Source: Actinomyces sp. oral taxon 448 str. F0400
GTDB taxonomy: Bacteria; Actinomycetota; Actinomycetes; Actinomycetales; Actinomycetaceae
Assembly (NCBI RefSeq): GCF_000220835.1
Contig: NZ_GL985606.1
Span: forward strand, 183,942 to 217,766
DNA length: 33,825 nucleotides
Direction of reading: 5' to 3'
Shown here: positions 22,379 to 32,581 of the stretch, one piece after another
Layout: the number at the start of each line of letters is the position of its first letter
Numbering within the stretch: position 1 is the first letter of the stretch
Notes under the pieces: model-generated
Told to the model about the DNA's origin: nothing
Seen by the model: the letters and a program-made list of their open reading frames with translations, nothing else
Databases searched by the model: none
Position numbers and translations under genes: made by a program

Positions 22379-22957
22379 GACTGAGTTGACTGATGAGAAT
22401 GCTGGCACCAGCCGGAGGACGCTTCTCGTCGCAGCAGTATTCACGTCAGTCGGTCTCGCCGCGGGGTGCGCAAGCCGGAGCGGGGGCGACGCTGGCGGCG
22501 ACCCGGGTCGTGGCTCGGCCTCGGAAGGCGCGGCCGGCGCATTGGGCTCCGCCGGCTCCCAGGAGGCGCCCGCCCCCCAGGCGGCGATCCAGGTGACGAT
22601 CGACGGGACCAGTTATTCCGCTCGTCTTAACGGGACCCAGGCCGCGGAGTCCCTGAAGCCGTTGCTGCCCTTGACCCTCTCCTTCCGCGACTTCTCCGCC
22701 GGCTTCGAGGAGAAGATCGCCGACCTGAACCAGCCTCTGGCCTATGACCAGATGCCCGCCGGCGATGACCCGGCGCCCGGGACATCGCCTACTGGTCTCC
22801 CGGCCAACGGATCGTCCTCTACTGGGGGAATGTCGCCCGTTACGACGGCATCCACGTCATCGGGTCCTTCGACTCGGGCAGCGCCGTCGAGGCCATCCGG
22901 GCACTGACTCCGAGCAGCAGTGTCACGATCTCAGCCAGCGGCGCCCCGTCCAGTTAG
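22377..22957 (+). pseudogene. Cyclophilin-like-fold lipoprotein, frameshifted
   Basis: From TTG 22377 the frame gives MTELTDENAGTSRRTLLVAA with a lipoprotein signal ending LAAGC (Cys about residue 31). A Ser/Gly/Ala linker follows, then a cyclophilin-like domain: IQVTIDGTSYSARLNGTQAA, LLPLTLSFRDF and LAYDQMPAGDD. The expected continuation is in another frame: DIAYWSPGQRIVLYWGNVAR, YDGIHVIGSF, then SVTISASGAPSS and stop 22955-22957. Restoring one G at GGG (22779-22781) joins them. The whole would be a ~193-residue lipoprotein of the small cyclophilin-like family often encoded next to secreted hydrolases. The gene is a pseudogene or the base is a sequence error. It is 54 bases upstream of the alpha/beta hydrolase and probably in one operon with it. 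Confidence 0.78.
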
Positions 22958-23011
22958 AAGACGATCGACCGGCGCGCGCAGCCCGATCCCCCGACGAAGA
23001 AAAAGGGAACG

Positions 23012-23851
23012 ATGAAACGACGCACCATCCTGACCGCAGGTTCACTCGCCGCCGCCGTCTCTCCGGGGGCCACGCAGTCCATGGGCACGCAGCAGACCTA
23101 CACCGTCACCACCGAGCAGCTGGGCTTCGAGAGCGCCGGCAACCACATCTACGGCGAGATCAAGCGCCCCAACACCCAGGGCCCCGCGGTCGCCATCATG
23201 AGTCACGGTTTCGGCGGCAACCACGCCCAGGAGTCCCATTCCCATATGCAGGACCTGCTGGCCCAGCACGGCGTCGTCGTCTACAGCTACGACTTCGCTG
23301 GCGGCAGCGGCTTCGAGCCCGGTCAGAGCGAGGGCAGCATGACCGACATGTCCGTCATGACCGAGGTGCAGAATCTCCGTGATGCCCTCACCCTGGTCCA
23401 GGGGCTCGACTACGTGGACGCCAACCGCACCTACCTCATCGGCGCCAGCCAGGGCGGCGTCGTCACCACCCTCGTGGCCGACGAGAACCCCACCGGTGTT
23501 CGGGGGATCGCACTGCTCTACCCGGCCCTCTCGCTCTTCGACGACGCCCATGAGCGCTTCCCCAACAGGGAGGACATCACCGACACCACTGACCTCATGG
23601 GGCTGACCGTGGGGCGCAAGTACTTCGAGGACATCTACGACGTCAACATCTACGACCACATGTCATTCGGCGGTGAGGTTCTCATCTTCCACGGAACCGC
23701 CGACGACATTGTGCCCATCTCCTACTCGCAGCGCGCGTCAACCACCTTCGCCCACGCCGACCTGACCACTCTAGACGGTGAGGGACACGGATTCACCGAG
23801 CCAGCTCAGGAGACCGTCGCCGATGGGATCCTGAGCATAATCGACGAGTAA
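23012..23851 (+). CDS. Secreted alpha/beta hydrolase (esterase type)
   Basis: A 279-residue serine hydrolase with an N-terminal export signal that carries twin arginines (MKRRTILTAGSLAAAVS), so it may leave by the Tat or Sec route. The alpha/beta-hydrolase triad is visible: Ser146 in LIGASQGGVV, Asp231 or Asp232 in FHGTADDIVP, and His259 in GEGHGF. The oxyanion motif is MSHGFGGNH. The overall order resembles bacterial feruloyl/cinnamoyl esterases and acyl-peptidase-like hydrolases (YDFAGGSGFEPGQSEG loop). The substrate is not predictable from this. The start ATG 23012 has AAAGGGAACG just upstream. It follows the cyclophilin-like lipoprotein gene by 54 bases. Confidence 0.9.
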   Translation: MKRRTILTAGSLAAAVSPGATQSMGTQQTYTVTTEQLGFESAGNHIYGEIKRPNTQGPAVAIMSHGFGGNHAQESHSHMQDLLAQHGVVVYSYDFAGGSGFEPGQSEGSMTDMSVMTEVQNLRDALTLVQGLDYVDANRTYLIGASQGGVVTTLVADENPTGVRGIALLYPALSLFDDAHERFPNREDITDTTDLMGLTVGRKYFEDIYDVNIYDHMSFGGEVLIFHGTADDIVPISYSQRASTTFAHADLTTLDGEGHGFTEPAQETVADGILSIIDE

Positions 23852-23852
23852 C

Positions 23853-25077
23853 ACGTCCTTTCCCCAGTCCAGCCCGGCAGAGTATGCGATCCGGCCGCGC
23901 GCCGTCCGGACCGCCGCCCTGCTCCTGGACTCGGGGCAGTCCACCCACGACGCCATCGCCGCCGTCGAACGACTCAATGGTCTCCTGGGCACCCGCTTCA
24001 CGCTGCTGCCCGCCTGGTCCCAGGTCGCGCTCGCCGACGCGGACGGGCCCGTCGCAGCGGTCAGGCCCATCCATCCGGTGACAGTGCATATGGGGCGCGC
24101 GACCCTCATCCAGCATCGTCTGAGCACCGCCGACCGCCTGACCCTCGACGAGCTGGAGGACCTGCTGGAGCAGGCGCGGGCCCGACCCGCCAGTCCGACC
24201 TGGCCTCTTCGCCCTGGCGGCGGGCCTCGGCGCGAGCCTGTTGGCCCTCATCTTCGGGGCGCACCACCCGCCGTCGGTCGCCCTCGTCTTCGCCGCGGCG
24301 GGGGCGGGCGGGCGCGCGCTGGCGGGGCGGGCGACGGCGATCACCCAGACCTTCGCCGCGGCCCTCATCGGCGGCCTGGTCGGCGCGCTCGCCGTCCGCC
24401 TCGGCTGGACCGGCACGGCCAGGCTCGTGGCCGTGCGCCCGGGGATGGTGCTCGTGCCCGGCCCCCAGGTCCTCAACGGCGCCATCGAGATCGCCGAGCG
24501 CCGCCACGACATGGGCCTGGCGCGGCTGGCGGACGCGGCGCTGACGATCCTGGCCATCAGCGCGGGCGTCGTGGGGGGCCTGCTCATCGGCGGCACCGGC
24601 CTGCCGCTGACCGCGACGACCAGCGCGATCCCGCTGTGGCTCGACGCCCTCGCCGCCGCCGTCCTCGCCATGTGCTACCCGGTGTACTTCTCCATGCCGA
24701 TCGGGGCCTTCGGCTGGGCGTTCCTGGCCGGCGGCCTCGCGCACGCGGCGCACTGGGTCTCGCTGACGTGGTGGCACTGGAACGCGCCCGCCGCCTCCCT
24801 GCTGGCCTGCCTGGTGGCGGGCGGCCTGCTCACACCGGTGTGCCGCTCGCGGCACATCCCCTTCGCGGGGGCGGGCTTCGCCGCGGTCGTGGCCCTCGTG
24901 CCCGGCGTGTACCTGTTCCGCACCGCCGCGGGGACGCTGAGCCTGCTGTCTGAGGCGCACGCGGAGGCGGCATTGGCGGCGACGGCGAGCGACCTGGCCA
25001 CCGCCGTGCTCATCGTGCTGGCGATGGCGGTCGGGCTGGTGGTGCCCTACCGGGTGTGGGCCCGCCTCGCTCGATAG
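23853..25077 (+). pseudogene. ThrE-like threonine/serine exporter, no start codon and internal frameshift
   Basis: Two reading frames together make a ThrE-family inner-membrane exporter. The first (frame of 23853) gives AVRTAALLLDSGQSTHDAIA, AVERLNGLLGTRFTLLPAWS and LTLDELEDLLEQAR, the cytoplasmic N-domain. Near 24201-24205 the frame changes, and LFALAAGLGASLLALIFGAH, RPGMVLVPGPQVLNGAIEIA, RHDMGLARLADAALTILAIS and later helices follow to VPYRVWARLAR at 25077, covering both membrane halves. No ATG, GTG or TTG precedes the N-domain in frame before the hydrolase stop, so the true 5' end seems to be lost as well. A residual protein starting in the second frame near 24241 would hold only the membrane part. 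The gene follows the hydrolase with no gap. Confidence 0.82.
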
Positions 25078-25113
25078 GGCGTTCCGCGCGTCGGGTCCCC
25101 GTGGCCTTCCGGA

Positions 25114-25231
25114 GGGGACATCCTGCGCAGCCGGGTGCGAACCGCTCCGGCCGGAGACATCCCGCGTGTGCGGGTGCAGGATTCCGGTTCCCGTACGCGT
25201 GGACTGCACCCGCCAGCGAGAAAGTGTCCCC
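25114..25231 (+). repeat. MITE-like palindromic element, copy A
   Basis: The element is bounded by GGGGACA and TGTCCCC. Its centre has a perfect 10-base inverted repeat, GCGGGTGCAG and CTGCACCCGC. The block 25179-25209 is nearly identical, in inverted orientation, to 25992-26023 of copy B. It fills the region between the ThrE-like pseudogene and the DUF998-like gene. Confidence 0.7.
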
Positions 25232-25306
25232 GACGGCGTCGAACGCCCCCGCCTGTGACCAGACGTTTACCATCGAGGAACAGCTGCCACGAAAGGAGCC
25301 GGTTCA

Positions 25307-25915
25307 ATGACGATCACCCTCGCCCCCGCTCTTGCAGGTCTGGCCCTCGCCCTGGGGATCGCGCGGCTGATCATGTTCATCGCCCTCCACCTCGTCCCCA
25401 GCGACTACAACATCGTGCAGCACGCGGTGAGCGACTACGCGGTCGGACCGACCCACCGGCTGGCGACCGCCGTCACCTGGACCTCGGCGGTGTTCTGGGC
25501 CGTACTCGCAGGCGCGGTCGCTCTCGGGCCGCCGACGCCGGAGAAGAACGTGGCGCTGTGGCTGGCGGCCCTGGCCGTCATCTTCGCTGCGCTGCCCCTC
25601 CTGCCGACCGATGTCGAGGGGCAGCCGGCCACCCTCATCGGCCGCCTTCACCTGGTGGCCGCCATCGCCTGGTTCTCGATCGCCTACTCGTGCATGGGCA
25701 GCATCGTCCGGCTGTTGACCCCGCTCGCGCCGCGGGGGCTGGTCTCCTTCCTCGGGGTGACTCGATGGGTGACCGCTGCCGCGCTCATCGCCCTGGTGAC
25801 CGCGCTGGTCATCCGCCGCCTAAGGCCCTACGCGTTCGGGATCTCGGAGCGGATCTTCCTGCTGGCCGTCTACGTCTTCTACCTCGGCGCCGCGGTCGGA
25901 CTCCTGCTGGCCTGA
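25307..25915 (+). CDS. DUF998-like membrane protein
   Basis: A 202-residue protein with about six membrane helices. The motif QHAVSDYAVGPTHRLATAVT after the first helix is the family's conserved loop (HxVSDYGVGP). Another conserved loop is LLPTDVEGQPATLIGRLHLV. The function of the family is not known. The start ATG 25307 has a good AAAGGAG ribosome site, and TACCAT about 45 bases upstream may be its -10 box. It is flanked on both sides by inverted copies of a palindromic element (25114-25231 and 25947-26069), and so looks like a gene bracketed by mobile repeats. Confidence 0.82.
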   Translation: MTITLAPALAGLALALGIARLIMFIALHLVPSDYNIVQHAVSDYAVGPTHRLATAVTWTSAVFWAVLAGAVALGPPTPEKNVALWLAALAVIFAALPLLPTDVEGQPATLIGRLHLVAAIAWFSIAYSCMGSIVRLLTPLAPRGLVSFLGVTRWVTAAALIALVTALVIRRLRPYAFGISERIFLLAVYVFYLGAAVGLLLA

Positions 25916-25946
25916 GCCACACTCATCCCGATCTCCTCGTACCGAT

Positions 25947-26069
25947 GGGGACATTCCACACCTCTGGACGCACTATCCGCCCGCCGGACGGGTGCAGTCC
26001 ACGGCGTACGGGAACAGGAATCCGGTCCCCGTACACGCGACACGCCCCCGGCTGTGTAGAAATGTCCCC
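25947..26069 (-). repeat. MITE-like palindromic element, copy B (inverted relative to copy A)
   Basis: Bounded by GGGGACATT and AATGTCCCC like copy A, and of similar length (123 against 118 bp). Read on the minus strand it aligns with copy A at both ends and at the central block GGATTCC-GTTCCCGTACG-CGTGG. It also forms its own GTACGGG/CCCGTAC pairing. It ends about 50 bases before the potassium channel gene. Confidence 0.7.
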
Positions 26070-26107
26070 GCCGGTGAGGGCAGTACGGCTCCGGCCCAAG
26101 CGCCGTC

Positions 26108-26113
26108 TACCAT
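26108..26113 (+). promoter_or_regulatory. Predicted -10 box of the ion-channel gene, leaderless start
   Basis: TACCAT is followed by six bases (CGGGGC) and the ATG at 26120. A GTYTACCATCGRGG sequence occurs at the same place after copy A (25262-25275), so both palindromic elements are followed by the same promoter-like word. Confidence 0.5.
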
Positions 26114-26119
26114 CGGGGC

Positions 26120-26872
26120 ATGCCGACCGACGACAGCACGGGCGCTCGGCTGCGGACGTGGGAGCGAGCGACCGAGTGGCCGCTGACCGGGGCCGCCGTC
26201 GTCTTCCTGGCTGCCTACGCCTGGGAGGTGCTCGCCAACGCGCAAGGCGGGGCCAAGGACGCGGCCGAGTTGGTGATCGACGCCGTGTGGGTGTTGTTCG
26301 GCGTCGACTATCTTGTCCGCCTGGCGCTGGCGTCGAGTCGGAGCCGCTGGTTCCTCCACCACCTGCCGGACCTGGCGGTCATTGCCCTGCCGATCCTGCG
26401 GCCGCTGCGACTCCTGCGCCTGGTGACGCTCGTGGGCATCATGCAGCGCAGCGCCGGCACCGCGCTGCGCGGGCGCATCACCCTGTACACGGCCGGCAGT
26501 GCCGCCCTACTCATCTTCACCTCGGCGCTGGCCACGCTGGATGCGGAGCGTCACGAACCGGGCTCCTCGATCCGCTCCTTCGGCCAGGCCCTGTGGTGGG
26601 CGCTGACGACGATCACCACTATCGGCTACGGCGACACCGTCCCGGCCTCCACACAGGGGCGTTTCATCGCGGCGCTGCTCATGATCGGCGGCGTGGCGCT
26701 CATCGGCGTGGTCACGGCGACCCTGGCCTCGTGGATCGTCTCGCTAGTCGAGGAGGAGAACGCCGAGCAGGAGGCCGCCACGCAGGCGCAGGTAGCGGCC
26801 CTGCAGCAGCAGGTCAGTGAGCTGAGCGAGCGCATCGACCGTCTTCTGGAGGAACGCGAATCGGGTCACTGA
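26120..26872 (+). CDS. Voltage-gated potassium-channel-type ion channel
   Basis: A 250-residue six-helix channel subunit of the Kv/KvAP-like type that would form a tetramer in the membrane. The S4 voltage sensor is ILRPLRLLRLVTLVGIMQRS with Arg at every third position. The pore helix and filter read ALWWALTTITTIGYGDTVPA; TIGYGD (Gly169-Tyr170-Gly171-Asp172) is the K+ selectivity signature. The last helix follows (FIAALLMIGGVALIGVVTAT). The C-terminus (QVAALQQQVSELSERIDRLL) is a heptad-pattern coiled coil of about 40 residues that could hold the tetramer together. No ribosome site is seen; a TACCAT box six bases before ATG predicts a leaderless message. It is convergent with asd, with a long inverted repeat between. 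Confidence 0.93.
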   Translation: MPTDDSTGARLRTWERATEWPLTGAAVVFLAAYAWEVLANAQGGAKDAAELVIDAVWVLFGVDYLVRLALASSRSRWFLHHLPDLAVIALPILRPLRLLRLVTLVGIMQRSAGTALRGRITLYTAGSAALLIFTSALATLDAERHEPGSSIRSFGQALWWALTTITTIGYGDTVPASTQGRFIAALLMIGGVALIGVVTATLASWIVSLVEEENAEQEAATQAQVAALQQQVSELSERIDRLLEERESGH

Positions 26873-26914
26873 CTGCGCACACTCGCCCCGGTTCGACGTC
26901 GGTCACTGCGCAAA

Positions 26915-26987
26915 CGCCGAGCCGGGCATGTTTTGCGTAGGGCGTCTGTTTTTCGGTAGGGCTATGCGAGAAATGCCCGGCTCGGCG
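26915..26987. terminator. Perfect 15-bp inverted repeat with a long T-rich loop between the channel gene and asd
   Basis: CGCCGAGCCGGGCAT (26915-26929) and ATGCCCGGCTCGGCG (26973-26987) are exact complements. The 43-base loop contains GTTTTGCGTAG and CTATGCGAGAA, which can extend the pairing, and a TGTTTTTCGG stretch. It lies between the converging 3' ends, 12 bases after the asd stop, and probably ends both transcripts. Confidence 0.65.
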
Positions 26988-26998
26988 GAGAAAGACCC

Positions 26999-29577
<2,579 letters not shown>

Positions 29578-29738
29578 GTGAGGTGCTCCTGCCGTTGTGG
29601 TCACCGCGACCACGACGGCGGGCGCGGCTCACGCGCCTCGGCGCGGCTCGGCCCACGGCGGCGTGGCTGCGCACCCAGCATACGTGGAGTATCAGGAACG
29701 CGGGGTATCGGGAATGCGGCCCGCGGCCGAGGAAGTCG

Positions 29739-29766
29739 GGCGCACGGGGAGTACTCCCCGTGCGCC
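29739..29766. promoter_or_regulatory. Perfect 28-bp palindrome upstream of the ABC transporter genes
   Basis: Each half is GGCGCACGGGGAGT read 5' to 3' on its own strand, with no spacer and no mismatch. It lies in the 250-base divergent interval between lysC and the ABC ATPase, about 60 bases upstream of the ATPase start. A dimeric repressor operator or a hairpin in the lysC leader are both possible. Confidence 0.65.
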
Positions 29767-29815
29767 TGCGCTCCGATCCCACCCCCGACCCGTGGCCCGC
29801 GCCCCGCGACATCTC

Positions 29816-29821
29816 TACTAT
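29816..29821 (+). promoter_or_regulatory. Predicted -10 box of the ABC ATPase gene, leaderless start
   Basis: TACTAT is followed by six bases (GACCCC) and ATG 29828. No ribosome site is present. Same spacing as tetR, the macrodomain gene and the ion channel. Confidence 0.5.
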
Positions 29822-29827
29822 GACCCC

Positions 29828-30823
29828 ATGAGCATCGAGGTCACGGGGGTCACGCGCTTCTTCGGCTCCACTCGTGCGGTCTGGCAGATGGACATGTCCG
29901 TCCCCGCGGGGACGGTCACGGGACTCGTGGGCCCCAACGGAGCGGGCAAGACGACCCTCCTGCTCATGCTGGCCGCGCTCCTGGCGCCCGACGCGGGCTC
30001 AATCCGGGTGGAGGGGCTGGACCCCGTGACCCGGCCGCGCGAAGTGCACAGGGCCGTGGGGTGGATGCCGGACTCCTTCGGCACCTGGGACTCGCTGACC
30101 TGCACCGAGATCCTGCTGACCTTCGCGGCCGCACAGGGGCTGGACCGGACCACCAGCGCCCAGCAGGCCGACGAGATGCTCTCCGCCGTCCACCTCGATG
30201 AGTTGGCCCGCACCCCCGCCCGTGTGCTCTCGCGAGGGCAGAAGCAACGGCTGGGCCTGGCGCGGGCGCTCGTCCATCATCCACAGGTCCTGCTGCTCGA
30301 CGAGCCCGCAGCCGGCATGGACCCGCGCTCGCGCGCCGACCTGCGGGTCCTGCTGCGCGACCTGGCCGCCTCCGGCGTCACCGTGCTCGTCTCCAGCCAC
30401 ATCCTGCCCGAGCTGGAGCAGATGGTCGACGGCGTCATCTTCATGGCCCGCGGTCAGGCGGTCGCCCCGCCGTCGCCCGGCCGGCCCGGCCCCGACGACC
30501 GCAGCTCCTGCGAAGGTCCGCACAACGCCGACGGAGGCAGCCCTCCCCGGCCACCGGGCGGACCCGCGCGCCCCCAGCCGATCCGACGCGTGTGGCGGAT
30601 GCAGGCCCTGGACGCGCAGCGCCTGGCGGACTGGGCCGCCTCGGCTCCGGTGCACGCCGTCGTCTCCGACGACGATGCGGCGCGCCTGGCCGTACCCGAC
30701 GAGGCCACCGCCGCACACGTCCTACGCGAAGCGCTCGATGCCGGCGTCGATGTGGTCTCCTTCGCTCCGGCGGGCGGGAGCCTGGAGGAGATCTACCTGT
30801 CGATGGAAGGAGAGAGGCGATGA
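29828..30823 (+). CDS. ABC transporter ATP-binding protein (NosF-like)
   Basis: A 331-residue ATPase subunit of an ABC-2-type exporter. Walker A is GLVGPNGAGKTTLL (residues ~33-46), the Q-loop/D region is followed by the signature LSRGQKQRLGLARAL, Walker B is VLLLDEPAAGMD, and the switch His is in VSSHILPELE. After the nucleotide domain comes a Pro/Gly-rich linker (RPGPDDRSSCEGPHNADGG) and a C-terminal ~100-residue domain ending SLEEIYLSME, the pattern of NosF/CcmA-type and drug/lantibiotic-type exporter ATPases. Start ATG 29828 is preceded by a leaderless-type promoter. Its stop overlaps the permease start (ATGA), so they form one transporter. Confidence 0.93.
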   Translation: MSIEVTGVTRFFGSTRAVWQMDMSVPAGTVTGLVGPNGAGKTTLLLMLAALLAPDAGSIRVEGLDPVTRPREVHRAVGWMPDSFGTWDSLTCTEILLTFAAAQGLDRTTSAQQADEMLSAVHLDELARTPARVLSRGQKQRLGLARALVHHPQVLLLDEPAAGMDPRSRADLRVLLRDLAASGVTVLVSSHILPELEQMVDGVIFMARGQAVAPPSPGRPGPDDRSSCEGPHNADGGSPPRPPGGPARPQPIRRVWRMQALDAQRLADWAASAPVHAVVSDDDAARLAVPDEATAAHVLREALDAGVDVVSFAPAGGSLEEIYLSMEGERR

Positions 30824-31887
30824 GCTGGTCCGCCGTGCGCACCGTCGCGGTGCTGGAACTGCGTCAGCGCGTGAGATCCACGCGCTGGCAGGTCATGCTG
30901 ATCGTGTGGGGCGCCGTCCTGGTGCTCCTGTGCGGGGGCATGGGCCTGCTGGCGGGCACGACCGGGGGCGACGTGGAGGACACCGCCCCCTACCTCTACG
31001 ACATGACGGTCTGCTTCGTTCTGGCCATCGGGCTCATCGTCGCCCCGACCCTGTCGGCCTCCTCCGTCAACGGCGACCGGACCGACGCGACTCTGGCGCT
31101 GCTGCAGGCCACGACGCTGCGCCCGGTCGAGATCGTCATCGGCAAGCTCGTGGCGGCCTGGTCCGCCGCGCTGGCCTTCCTCGCGGTCTCCCTGCCCTTC
31201 CTACTGGCCCTGACCGCCGAGGGCTCGTCGTGGACGGCGCTGGCCGGCCATCTGCTGATCCTCGTCGTGACCCTGGGGGCGGTGTGCGCGATCGGCCTGG
31301 GCTTCTCCGCCGCGACGGCGCGGCCATCGGCCTCGGCCGTCCTCACCTACCTGGTCGTCGTGGCGCTCGTGGCCGGAACCCCCCTGGCCACGGCGATCTC
31401 GTCGACGGCGGTGCGCGGCGAGCAGCAGCGCATCATCTACCTCACGGACTACGACGCCTCGACGAACAACAGGAAAGTCTGCCGCTCCGAGCCGGAGGTG
31501 CAGACGACGGATGTCGAGCACGTCGAGCGGATCTGGTGGATGCTCATTCCCAACCCCTTCGCGGCCCTGAGCGACGTCGCAGTGCGGGCCCCGGCCAGCG
31601 AGGATCTGTGGCGCCACCCCGGAGGAGCGATCCTCACCGGCACAGGCGACACCATCGACGAGATGCGCAACCCGCAGCCGAGTGAGCTCGTCGTCAACTA
31701 CTGCGATGACAACGACGACAACGGGCCCGACTCGGACGACGGCAGCCTGCGTCCCACACGGCACCTCGTCTTCTGGCCCGCGACCCTGCTGGTGATGCTG
31801 GGCCTGGGCGGCTGGTCGACGGCTTTCGCGACCCGCCGTCTACGCACGCCCGCACGCACCCTCGCCCGCGGCACGCGCGTGGCCTGA
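30820..31887 (+). CDS. ABC-2-type transporter permease (NosY-like)
   Basis: A 355-residue membrane subunit that pairs with the ATPase directly upstream (4-base overlap; GGAGAGAGGCG ribosome site). The N-terminus VLELRQRVRSTRWQVMLIVW is the typical entry of ABC-2 permeases of the NosY/YhgE type, followed by about six helices with TLSASSVNGDRTDATLALLQ as the cytoplasmic loop (family 'ixxERexGTLxLLlaxP'). A large hydrophilic segment of about 120 residues (residues ~200-325) lies before the last helix, longer than in most relatives. It holds an IWWMLIPNPFAALSD motif that is common in this family and an acidic run DDNDDNGPDSDDG. The substrate is unknown. Confidence 0.9.
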   Translation: MSWSAVRTVAVLELRQRVRSTRWQVMLIVWGAVLVLLCGGMGLLAGTTGGDVEDTAPYLYDMTVCFVLAIGLIVAPTLSASSVNGDRTDATLALLQATTLRPVEIVIGKLVAAWSAALAFLAVSLPFLLALTAEGSSWTALAGHLLILVVTLGAVCAIGLGFSAATARPSASAVLTYLVVVALVAGTPLATAISSTAVRGEQQRIIYLTDYDASTNNRKVCRSEPEVQTTDVEHVERIWWMLIPNPFAALSDVAVRAPASEDLWRHPGGAILTGTGDTIDEMRNPQPSELVVNYCDDNDDNGPDSDDGSLRPTRHLVFWPATLLVMLGLGGWSTAFATRRLRTPARTLARGTRVA

Positions 31888-31945
31888 GCCCGCCGCCCCG
31901 GCTTCCCCCTCCCGCCGCGCGTCGCCGCGCGCACCGGAGACATCG

Positions 31946-32437
31946 CTAGGGATCGGCGAGGAGCTCCTCATAAGTCCTCTCGCGCGCGGACTCGGAGACG
32001 GTGTACGCGCCGACAGAGTCCTCCTCGGCAAGAGCGAGGACGTGCGTGCCCATCGGAGTGGCGACATCGGGCGCGACGACGTAGTGGGCCGAGCCGGCCT
32101 CGACCCACTGGCCGGTGTCGTACCCCTTGACGTAGGTCGCTCGGACGTCGCCGTCGCTCAGGCCCTGCTCCTGACGGTAGATGAACAGTTCACCGACGTC
32201 GTCGAACTTCCACACGTCCCGATCGCCGATGATCTCCCCGACATGCCGCATGTCCGAGATGACCATCCCGCAGCGCGCGCAGGTGTCGCCCGGTTCCACC
32301 TCCACCGGATCGTCGCCCGCCGGCCGCCCCCTCCGTCCGCAGGCCGCCGGGCCGCCGGCCGCGACCAGGACCGACAGGGCGGCCGCCCTGGTGAGAAAGG
32401 CTCGTCTCCCCACGACGACGTCGGTCTCATTTGTCAT
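31946..32437 (-). CDS. nosL: NosL-like copper-binding lipoprotein
   Basis: A 163-residue exported protein of the NosL family, known as a Cu(I) chaperone for nitrous oxide reductase in denitrifiers. The signal has twin arginines (GRRAFLTRAAALSVLVAAGG) and a weak lipobox before Cys33 (PAAC). The metal motif is CARCGMVISD (Cys53, Cys56, Met58), followed by WKFDDVGELFIY, TYVKGYDTGQWVEAGSAHYV and TPMGTHVLALAEEDSV, all typical of NosL. The start 32437 has GGAG 6 bases upstream. It is convergent with the NosFY-like ABC genes, 58 bases away. No nosZ is in the window, so it may serve another copper protein or a heme/thiol pathway. Confidence 0.88.
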   Translation of the reverse strand: MTNETDVVVGRRAFLTRAAALSVLVAAGGPAACGRRGRPAGDDPVEVEPGDTCARCGMVISDMRHVGEIIGDRDVWKFDDVGELFIYRQEQGLSDGDVRATYVKGYDTGQWVEAGSAHYVVAPDVATPMGTHVLALAEEDSVGAYTVSESARERTYEELLADP

Positions 32438-32581
32438 CGGTTCTCCGTCTCGGTGAGGGCCCGGGCGGTCGCGGCGCGGCCGCCCGGGCGGGGCGCGCAC
32501 CGGCCCGATGCCGCCCCGCCCGTAGGCGAGAATAAAGGTGAGGAGGGCCTTATCTGAAATCCGGGCGGCCGGACCCGTCCG

